In this document: positions 25,438 to 31,879 of the stretch, piece after piece
How the letters are laid out: each line of letters begins with the position of its first letter
Position numbering within the stretch: the first letter of the stretch is position 1
Source: Lachnospiraceae bacterium JLR.KK002
GTDB taxonomy: Bacteria; Bacillota; Clostridia; Lachnospirales; Lachnospiraceae
DNA: 64,000 nucleotides
Assembly: GCA_036941025.1 (NCBI GenBank)
Contig: JAYMNP010000001.1
Location: forward strand, 3,702,001 to 3,766,000
Reading direction: 5' to 3'
Position numbers and translations under genes: made by a program
The notes under the pieces: generated by a model
Seen by the model: only the letters and a program-made list of their open reading frames with translations
What the model was told of the DNA's origin: nothing
Database searches by the model: none

Positions 25438-26178
25438 ATGTGTTTGGATTTAATGGAATTTTTATACAGGGTGATGGAAGAACTGTCAAATGCAGGTGTG
25501 CCGATTGTGTTCAAAGGGGCGATGGTTCTTAATCTTGCAATCAGGGATAATAATCCATCAAAGGTTGAAAGAGCGACCAGAGATATAGATGGAGACTGGA
25601 TTGGTGAATTTCCAACTATGGAGGGAATGGAAATAGCATTGAGAAATGCGGTTAAAGAAGTGGATTCTTCCTTAGATGTCCAGGCCAACAGAACATTCGC
25701 TGAAAGAAAATCTGCCGGTTTTAAAATTATCAATGAAATTGGAGAAAAGATCGCAAGTATTGATTTAAGCGTCAGGCAGAACCGATTTAGCAGACCTTAC
25801 ATTTCCTATGTGAATGGAATATCCATTACAGGAGCAAGTTTATCCAAAATGCTGTCTGACAAATTATATGCAATTTCAGGAGAGAGTGTATGTAGAAGAA
25901 TGAAGGATGTATTGGATATTTATGTGATGTCTTTTATTACAAAAATTGATATAGATGAACTGCATCAAATATGGACCGAGACAGGTAGGAAATTGGGGGA
26001 TTTTGAAGCATTTAAAACTCAGATTGCCAGGTTGGGTGAAGCTTATAATAAAATGAAGGGTATAAAAAATAAACCTGATTTTCTTGATGTATACAGTCGG
26101 GTAACTGATGTAATATGTAAATTGGAACGTCAAAAGGGAATAGAAACTCTGACTAAGAAAAATCAAGATAAATTTTAA
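25438..26178 (+). CDS. AbiEii-type nucleotidyltransferase toxin
   Basis: This 246-residue protein of the nucleotidyltransferase fold corresponds to the toxin of type IV AbiE systems, which are abortive-infection modules. The motifs are IVFKGAMVLNLAIRD (canonical KGG is KGA here), ATRDIDGDW with the DxD-type metal acids, a third acidic position in ASIDLSVRQ, and the conserved LSDKLYAI...RRMKDVLDIYVM helix. The start could be GTG 25435, ATG 25438 or ATG 25453; 25438 is used. It ends just before an IS66 remnant, at the right edge of the island. Confidence 0.72.
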   Translation: MCLDLMEFLYRVMEELSNAGVPIVFKGAMVLNLAIRDNNPSKVERATRDIDGDWIGEFPTMEGMEIALRNAVKEVDSSLDVQANRTFAERKSAGFKIINEIGEKIASIDLSVRQNRFSRPYISYVNGISITGASLSKMLSDKLYAISGESVCRRMKDVLDIYVMSFITKIDIDELHQIWTETGRKLGDFEAFKTQIARLGEAYNKMKGIKNKPDFLDVYSRVTDVICKLERQKGIETLTKKNQDKF

Positions 26179-26224
26179 GATATGAATAGAAAATGGAAAT
26201 ATAAAGATGCCAGACAGATATAGT

Positions 26225-26511
26225 GTAAGCGTCAAATAAGAACGTGTAGTGAAACATATGGCGTTCTCCTGTAAACTTAGGGTTAGAGTTTTTAGAGTCC
26301 ACTCCCAAAACTCTAAATCTGGATAAAGGAGAATATTCATGGACATTTCCACTTTAACTCCGGATAAGCAGGTAAAATTTCAGTACTGGCTCGATGTGAT
26401 CCGGCAATGCAGGGCCTCCGGCCTGACAAACCAGGCATGGTGCGAACAGAATAACGTCTCTTTAAAAAGTTATTATTACCGGATCGCAAAAATACGCAGG
26501 CTGGCTCTTGA
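26225..26511 (+). mobile_element. Left end of an IS66-family element (remnant)
   Basis: GTAAGCGTC at 26225-26233 resembles the terminal repeat of IS66 elements. It is followed at 26339 by the start of the TnpA accessory gene. The rest of the element (tnpB, tnpC, right end) is absent because an IS256 element begins at 26512. Confidence 0.65.
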
Positions 26512-26521
26512 GAGGCTGTAA
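26339..26521 (+). pseudogene. tnpA: Truncated IS66 accessory protein TnpA
   Basis: The first 57 or so codons of a TnpA-type helix-turn-helix protein are present (FQYWLDVIRQCRASGLTNQAWCEQ, read in two parts, then SLKSYYYRIAKIRR). They are followed by LERL and a stop that come from the end of the IS256 element. An AAAGGAG site is intact. Normal TnpA is roughly twice this length, so the gene is inactivated. Confidence 0.8.
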
Positions 26522-28192
26522 AAAATCTTGTGTCTATGAACTTTAGACTTTCCTGATAAGAATTAGATATGTAAGAGTATTTTGTCGGTTTTGTGTTTTT
26601 AGGGCTGTCGAATTATTTCTTCTATTTATAGTATAACCAGTCTGGCGGATTCTATACATTTTTTCTGATTTTTTGTATGGCAAACAGGCATTGTATTTGA
26701 CTGCCACTTTCGTGGGCTCTGCCCACACCCGGCCTCCGGAATAAGACTGGGATTTTCTGGCAATACTATCAATGCCGATGGAATAAGGCTGGGATGGCAG
26801 GTGTTTCCAAATATTGCCATCCCGGTTTTTTTTACAGGTATTGCGTGAGACGCTCTCCGTACAGGACTGTCAGCTGGTTCAGGACCTGGTCCCAGTTCCG
26901 ATATCTCTGCGTCCATTTCTTCGTGACATTCCGGCTTGCCAGATATAGCATCTTCTCCAGGGACGCGTCGCTGGGGAACACGCTCTTTGTCCTGGTCACT
27001 TTCCGGTACTGGCGGTTCAGCCCCTCTATGATGTTGGTGGTATACATAATCCGGCGGATTTCATCCGGGAACTGAAAGAAGGGGCTGACGTCTTCCCAGT
27101 TGTTCTCCCAGCTGCTGACGGCGTAGGGGTATTTCTTCCCCCATGTTTCTTTCACGTTTTCCAGTTCTGCACAGGCCGCCGCCTCGTTTGGGGCATTGTA
27201 GGTCGCCTTGAAGTCGGAGGCGAATCTTTTCAGGTCTTTGTAACTGACGTATTTGAACGAGTTGCGCAGCATGTGGATGACGCACCGCTGTATCTCTGCC
27301 TTTGGAAATACCGCCTGTATGGCCTCTTTGAACCCAGGCAGTCCGTCCACGCAGAAAAACAGCACGTCCTTCACGCCCCGGTTGTGCAGGTCGTTCAGCA
27401 TCCCCAGCCAGAACCTGCCGGTCTCGTTTGCCCCGACGGTAATGCTCAGGATCTCCTTGTAGCCTTCAGTCGTCACGCCCGGCACAACATAGGCTGCACG
27501 GCTTAGTATCCGCCCATCCTCCCGGACTTTGTAGTGGATGCAGTCCATGAATACAAATGGGTATACCGGGTTCAGGGGGCGGGACTGTCACTCCCTGACC
27601 TGTGGAAGAATCTTATCTGTAATCCTGCTGACCATCTCCGCTGATAATTCGATCCCATACAGGTCATTCAGCTGGTCATGGATATCCCGGGTGCTCATCC
27701 CGCGAGCATACAGGGAAATCACCTTTTCTTCAATCCCCGAGATGTCCCGCTGGTATTTCGGTATCAGCTTCGGCTCAAACTCCCCATTCCGGTCCCTGGG
27801 CACGTCAATCTGGAATTCTCCATACTGGCTCTTGAGGTTTTTGGGGGAATGCCCATTGCGTTTGTTGTCCGTCTGCAAGTCTCCCCTGTTGTTTTTCTCA
27901 TAGCCGAGGGCCGCATCCAACTCAGCCTCCATCAGTTCCTGTAGAATGTCCTTAAAACTGTCCCTGAGGAGGGCATAGACATCGGTGACGCTGTTTAAGT
28001 TGTTTTCTGAGATAATCTGTCGAATCTGTTCCTTTGCTACTGGCATAAAAACACTCCTTTTCGATAAGAATTTGCATATCCTGATTCTTACCAAAAGGGA
28101 GCCATTTATTTCCAAAAACACAAACTTATTTACACTACCAATTTTTATCGGAAGGATTTTTCCTCCATAGACACAGAAATATTTACACCCTC
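26512..28192 (-). mobile_element. IS256-family insertion sequence, defective
   Basis: Imperfect inverted ends are visible. The left one is GAGGCTGTAAA followed by TTGTGTCTATG. The right one, read on the minus strand, is GAGGGTGTAAA followed by CTGTGTCTATG. They enclose a single IS256-type transposase gene on the minus strand. The 8 bases on either side (GCTCTTGA and CCCTGGAA) do not match, so no target duplication remains, and the distal part of the IS66 target is missing. This suggests a deletion or recombination after insertion. Confidence 0.8.
26832..28046 (-). pseudogene. IS256-family transposase with an in-frame TGA stop
   Basis: A full-length mutator-type transposase can be read from ATG 28046 (AAAGGAGTG upstream) to 26832, about 405 codons. 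It includes ALGYEKN, RDISGIEEKVISLYARGMST and the C-terminal FFCVDGLPGFKEAIQ and TTNIIEGLNRQYRK blocks. One TGA interrupts it at 27588-27590, within VRE-stop-QSRPLNPVYPF, where a tryptophan codon TGG is expected. The frame is the same on both sides, so this is a single nonsense change. Part of the catalytic core lies after the stop, so the element is probably immobile unless complemented. Confidence 0.88.
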
Positions 28193-28257
28193 CCCTGGAA
28201 AAGAAAACCATGCCTTAAGAAAAGAACCTGCGGATACATTCCATTGTATACATCAGG

Positions 28258-28303
28258 GTAAAATGTCCGGTTCCCTCAACCTCAGGGAAACCGGACGTTT
28301 TAC
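28258..28303. terminator. Bidirectional terminator downstream of the HAD phosphatase
   Basis: A long, nearly perfect stem (GTAAAATGTCCGGTTCCCT with AGGGAAACCGGACGTTTTAC) has T-runs on both sides. It lies 9 bases after the phosphatase stop on the minus strand and shields it from the IS side. Confidence 0.8.
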
Positions 28304-28311
28304 TCTGTACG

Positions 28312-28980
28312 TTACTGAGACTCCATCTCACCCAGAATCTTCCACAAGTCTTCCGCATTATCAGCAATGTATTCTGCCCCGTGTTCCATGAGAAACTCCC
28401 GGCTGCGGAAGCCCCAGCTTACGCAGATACAGGGAATGCCGGAATTTCCGGCGGTGATAATATCCACGTCGGAATCACCCACGTACACACAGCGTTCCGC
28501 CGGGGACTGAAGTTCTTTCATGGCGGCAAACACCGTGTCCGGAGCAGGTTTGCGGGCTACCTGCGGAGATTCCCCGATGGCTGAGGTAATGTAGGGCGTA
28601 AAGAAATCCTCACACAGGCCTTTGACAGCCAAATCAAATTTGTTGGACACAACGGCCAGTTTGTAACCGGATTCAGAAGCCTTTTTTAAGAAATCTATAA
28701 TACCGGGGAAAGGCCTGGTAAAATCTTTTTTGTGAGCAGCATAATGTTCCTGAAACTCTTTCAGGCAGCGGTCAAATTCCGGGAACTCATGTCCGCCGGG
28801 GATGGCTTTTTCCATAAGGACCGTAACGCCGTTTCCCACCATCTGGCGGACTGCATCCTCAGAATGGAGCGGGAAGCCGAAGCGCTCCATGGCATAATTT
28901 ACGCTGTTGGTCAAATCTGTTAAAGTATCCAGTAAAGTTCCGTCTAAATCAAAAATAATGGTATCAATATTCTGCGGCAT
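28312..28980 (-). CDS. HAD-family phosphatase, phosphoglycolate phosphatase-like
   Basis: This 222-residue cytoplasmic hydrolase has the HAD motifs: FDLDGTLLDT with Asp11 and Asp13, VVSNKF (motif II), a Lys in the RKPAPDT loop (motif III), and VGDSDVDIITA (motif IV). The cap domain is helical (HSEDAVRQMVGNGVTVLM), typical of the Gph/PGPase branch. The substrate may be 2-phosphoglycolate or another small phosphate; it cannot be fixed from the sequence. The start at 28980 has AAAGGAGTG upstream; a longer in-frame start exists but has no ribosome site. It is a single-gene unit with its own terminator. Confidence 0.85.
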   Translation of the reverse strand: MPQNIDTIIFDLDGTLLDTLTDLTNSVNYAMERFGFPLHSEDAVRQMVGNGVTVLMEKAIPGGHEFPEFDRCLKEFQEHYAAHKKDFTRPFPGIIDFLKKASESGYKLAVVSNKFDLAVKGLCEDFFTPYITSAIGESPQVARKPAPDTVFAAMKELQSPAERCVYVGDSDVDIITAGNSGIPCICVSWGFRSREFLMEHGAEYIADNAEDLWKILGEMESQ

Positions 28981-29020
28981 AGTATCACTCCTTTGTGACA
29001 GTTTGAAGTGGAACAGTAAT

Positions 29021-29049
29021 ATTTTATACCTCAGGAAGGAAATCTGCAA
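29021..29049 (-). promoter_or_regulatory. Probable promoter of the HAD phosphatase
   Basis: On the minus strand TTGCAG (29049-29044), a 17-base spacer and TAAAAT (29026-29021) lie about 40 bases upstream of the start codon. Confidence 0.4.
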
Positions 29050-29058
29050 GAAAAATCT

Positions 29059-29086
29059 TTGTGTGTTTGCATGAATATGGTATAAT
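29059..29086 (+). promoter_or_regulatory. Promoter reading into the repeat leader and beta-galactosidase
   Basis: TTGTGT (29059-29064), a 16-base spacer and TATAAT (29081-29086). Transcription would start at the edge of the tandem repeats, giving a leader of about 360 bases before the GH42 gene. Confidence 0.55.
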
Positions 29087-29092
29087 ATGCAC

Positions 29093-29181
29093 TGAGGAGG
29101 GCCCCATCGTTTGCCTTGAGGAGGGCCCCATCGTTTGCCTTGAAGAGGGCCCCATCGTTTGCCTTGAGGAGGGCCCCATCG
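29093..29181 (+). repeat. Tandem repeat A, 24-bp unit, three full copies and one partial
   Basis: The unit is TGAGGAGGGCCCCATCGTTT plus GCCT, at 29093, 29117 and 29141 (one G-to-A change), with a partial fourth at 29165. Each copy contains AGGAGG-like purines, the self-complementary GGGCCC, and the 9-mer GCCCCATCG. It lies just after a TATAAT box. Although 24 is a multiple of 3, the adjoining repeat is 23 bases, so coding is unlikely. Confidence 0.9.
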
Positions 29182-29183
29182 AA

Positions 29184-29275
29184 GATGGGAGGAGACCTGA
29201 AGGCGAGATGGGAGGAGACCTGAAGGCGAGATGGGAGGAGACCTGAAGGCGAGATGGGAGGAGACCTGAGTGCGA
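29184..29275 (+). repeat. Tandem repeat B, 23-bp unit, four copies
   Basis: The unit GATGGGAGGAGACCTGAAGG plus CGA starts at 29184, 29207, 29230 and 29253 (last copy with a two-base change). Its GATGGG can pair with CCCATC of repeat A. Each unit contains a GGAGGAG Shine-Dalgarno-like block without a following start codon. Confidence 0.9.
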
Positions 29276-29290
29276 ACAGTAACAGTAACT

Positions 29291-29333
29291 GCATATGCCC
29301 ATTTCAGATCGCCTGGGGCGATGGGGCATATGC
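29291..29333 (+). other. Hairpin downstream of the tandem repeats
   Basis: GCATATGCCC (29291-29300) pairs with GGGCATATGC (29324-29333), and GATCGCC (308-314 of this kb) with GGCGAT. The right arm contains CGATGGGGC (29319-29327), the exact complement of the GCCCCATCG present in each copy of repeat A. The leader could therefore fold in two exclusive ways. Confidence 0.6.
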
Positions 29334-29355
29334 TCTGGCACCATACATGTACCGG

Positions 29356-29389
29356 TCCATGACAAATCAGCGTAGTGATTTGTCATGGA
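29356..29389 (+). other. Perfect 14-bp hairpin upstream of the beta-galactosidase
   Basis: TCCATGACAAATCA (29356-29369) and TGATTTGTCATGGA (29376-29389) are exact complements around a GCGTAG loop. There is no T-run after it, so an operator or an RNA stem is more likely than a terminator. Confidence 0.7.
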
Positions 29390-29454
29390 TTACCAGACAG
29401 AAAGAAAAGCTCTGCAAAAATATATAAATTCAGATAGACAAAGGAGAACAACAG

Positions 29455-31476
29455 ATGTGGGATAAAGTGTGGAACCAGGATAAAATCGCTTATGGCGGGG
29501 ATTACAATCCGGAACAGTGGCCGGAGGAAACCTGGGAAGAAGATATGCGTCTGCTGAAGCTGGCGCACATTGATACTCTGACATTAAATGTATTTTCCTG
29601 GGCGGCTTTGCAGCCTTCGGAGGAGACATACTGTTTTGATAAACTGGATAAAATTATGGAACTGGCCAGGGCAAATAATATGAAAGTCTGTCTGGCCACC
29701 AGTACCGGGGCCCATCCGGCCTGGATGGCCAGGAAATACCCCGAAATTCTGCGAACCGATGAACGGGGCGTCCGGCGGAAATTCGGAGGAAGGCACAATT
29801 CCTGCCCCAACAGTCCGGTATACCGGAAGTATTCGGTGAAACTGGCGGAACGGCTGGCAGAGCGGTATCAGAATTACGATAATATCGTTGCATGGCATAT
29901 TTCCAATGAATACGGCGGGGAATGTTACTGCGAAAACTGCGAAAAGGCCTTTCGGGAATGGCTGAAAAAAAGATACGGTACTCTGGAAAAACTAAACCAT
30001 GCCTGGACTACTGCTTTCTGGGGACATACCTTTTATGACTGGGAAGAAATTGTGCTGCCGGATTTGCGCAGCGAGCATATGGAATCAGAGCGGACCACGG
30101 CCCAGACCATCAGCCTGGACTATCGCAGATTTAACTCGGACAGTATTCTGGAATGCTTCCGGCTGGAATACGAAGCAGTAAAAAAACATACCCCGGACAT
30201 TCCGGTGACCACAAACCTGATGGGGGCTTACAAACCTCTGGATTACCGGAAATGGGGAAAATATCTGGATTTTATTTCCTGGGATAACTATCCCTCCAAT
30301 GAAGATTCTTTCAGCCAGACGGCCTTTTATCATGACCTGATGCGGGGCGCAGGGGGCGGAAAACCTTTCATATTGATGGAGCAGACTCCAAGTCAGCAGA
30401 ACTGGCAGCCTTTTAATGCACTGAAACGGCCGGGCGTCATGCGTCTTTGGAGTTATCAGGCAGTGGCTCACGGTTCCGACGCAGTGCTGTTTTTCCAGAT
30501 GAAGCGCAGCATTGGCTCCTGTGAAAAATACCATGGCGCGGTTATCAGCCATGCAGGCCATGAACATACCAGAGTGTTCCGGGAAGTGGCAGAGCTGGGC
30601 CGGGAGCTGGAGCAGATGGGAAATGAGATTATCGGCTCCGGTATCCGTGCAGAGACAGCCCTGATATTTGACTGGGAAAACTGGTGGGCGGCAGAGTATT
30701 CCGCAGGCCCCAGTGTAAATCTGAACTATAAGGAGCAGGTGCTCCATTATTACACGGCCCTGCACCGGCAGAATATACCCGTGGATATTATCGGGGAAGA
30801 AGATGATTTGTCCGGCTATAAGCTGGTAATTGCTCCCCTTTTATATATGACAAAACCCGGCGTGGATGAACGGATACGGGAATTTGTAAAGAAAGGCGGC
30901 GCCTTTGTCACTACCTGTTTCAGCGGATATGTGGACGAAAATGACCGGGTTATCACCGGCGGTTATCCCGGCAGACTTCGGGATATTCTGGGCGTATGGG
31001 TAGAAGAAAGCGATGCTCTGCCGGAGCACAGAAATAATCGGTTTATATACAGGAATCAGGAATATTCCGCTGAAATTCTCTGTGATATCATGCACCTGGA
31101 AGGGGCGGAGACGCTGGCGGAGTATCAGGAAGATTTTTACGAAGGAACCCCGGTGGTCACATGCAATTCCTTTGGAATGGGAAAGGCATATTATGTGGGA
31201 ACCTGTTCCGGAGATGAATTTTACCGGGATTTTATCCGGGAACTCTGCCGGGAACAGCAGATTGCATCGGCGGCGGAGCTGCCGGAAGAAGTGGAGGCAG
31301 TCAGACGAACGGGAGAACAGGCGGAATATCTGTTTTTACTGAACCACGGAGAGAAGGAACAGGAAATTTCCATACCGGAGCAGTGTCTGGAACTGACAGA
31401 AGGAAAAATATACGGCCGCGGAGAACAGGCAGTTCTTCCTGCAAAAGGCGTTATGATTTTAAAAAGCAGGCACTGA
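29455..31476 (+). CDS. GH42 beta-galactosidase
   Basis: This 673-residue cytoplasmic glycosidase hydrolyses terminal beta-galactosides (for example from plant or host oligosaccharides). The N-terminal (beta/alpha)8 barrel starts with IAYGGDYNPEQWPEETWEED. The acid/base is Glu152 in WHISNEYGG and the nucleophile Glu309 in FILMEQTPSQQNW. A Cys-rich zinc site CYCENC follows the acid/base, as in many GH42 enzymes. The trimerisation domain and a small C-terminal beta domain complete the usual length. No signal peptide is present, so the substrate must be imported. AAAGGAG precedes the ATG. The leader carries unusual repeats and hairpins that may control it. Confidence 0.93.
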   Translation: MWDKVWNQDKIAYGGDYNPEQWPEETWEEDMRLLKLAHIDTLTLNVFSWAALQPSEETYCFDKLDKIMELARANNMKVCLATSTGAHPAWMARKYPEILRTDERGVRRKFGGRHNSCPNSPVYRKYSVKLAERLAERYQNYDNIVAWHISNEYGGECYCENCEKAFREWLKKRYGTLEKLNHAWTTAFWGHTFYDWEEIVLPDLRSEHMESERTTAQTISLDYRRFNSDSILECFRLEYEAVKKHTPDIPVTTNLMGAYKPLDYRKWGKYLDFISWDNYPSNEDSFSQTAFYHDLMRGAGGGKPFILMEQTPSQQNWQPFNALKRPGVMRLWSYQAVAHGSDAVLFFQMKRSIGSCEKYHGAVISHAGHEHTRVFREVAELGRELEQMGNEIIGSGIRAETALIFDWENWWAAEYSAGPSVNLNYKEQVLHYYTALHRQNIPVDIIGEEDDLSGYKLVIAPLLYMTKPGVDERIREFVKKGGAFVTTCFSGYVDENDRVITGGYPGRLRDILGVWVEESDALPEHRNNRFIYRNQEYSAEILCDIMHLEGAETLAEYQEDFYEGTPVVTCNSFGMGKAYYVGTCSGDEFYRDFIRELCREQQIASAAELPEEVEAVRRTGEQAEYLFLLNHGEKEQEISIPEQCLELTEGKIYGRGEQAVLPAKGVMILKSRH

Positions 31477-31501
31477 AACGAAAGAGAAAGGACAGAATGA
31501 T

Positions 31502-31876
31502 ATGAATTGTTTGGGAAATATTTTGTGGATGATTTTTGGCGGACTGTTCAGCAGTCTGGGCTGGCTGCTGGCCGGATGTCTGTGGTGTATTACCATTGTG
31601 GGGATTCCGGTGGGCGTGCAGTGCTTTAAGTTTGCAGGCCTGAGTCTCTGCCCTTTTGGAAAAGAAGTGCGTTATGGCGGCGGGGCAGTTTCCCTGCTGG
31701 TTAATATTATCTGGCTGATTGTATCGGGAATTCCCATGGCAGCGGGATTTGCCATTTGGGGCTGTTTGCTGTGCGTAACACTGATTGGGATTCCCTTCGG
31801 ACTGCAGATGTTTAAGCTGGCGAAGCTGGCTCTGATGCCATTTGGGGCTGTGGTAGAGCAGAAAGGACAGGTGTAA
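31502..31876 (+). CDS. YccF-domain membrane protein
   Basis: This 124-residue protein is made of two similar halves, each with hydrophobic helices and a GIPxGxQxFK motif (ITIVGIPVGVQCFKFA and VTLIGIPFGLQMFKLA) followed by PFG. This duplicated pattern defines the YccF domain. The function is not established. It begins 25 bases after the beta-galactosidase and ends 3 bases before the next gene, so they probably share a transcript. Confidence 0.88.
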   Translation: MNCLGNILWMIFGGLFSSLGWLLAGCLWCITIVGIPVGVQCFKFAGLSLCPFGKEVRYGGGAVSLLVNIIWLIVSGIPMAAGFAIWGCLLCVTLIGIPFGLQMFKLAKLALMPFGAVVEQKGQV

Positions 31877-31879
31877 GCC

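Noticed and set aside
29061..29246. Small protein with EEGPIVCL octapeptide repeats
   Set aside because: The second repeat block is 23 bases, which breaks the period. There is no ribosome site and the frame is an accident of a 24-bp repeat.
29093..29275. CRISPR array
   Set aside because: The 24- and 23-bp units are directly adjacent with no spacers between them, and no cas genes are nearby.
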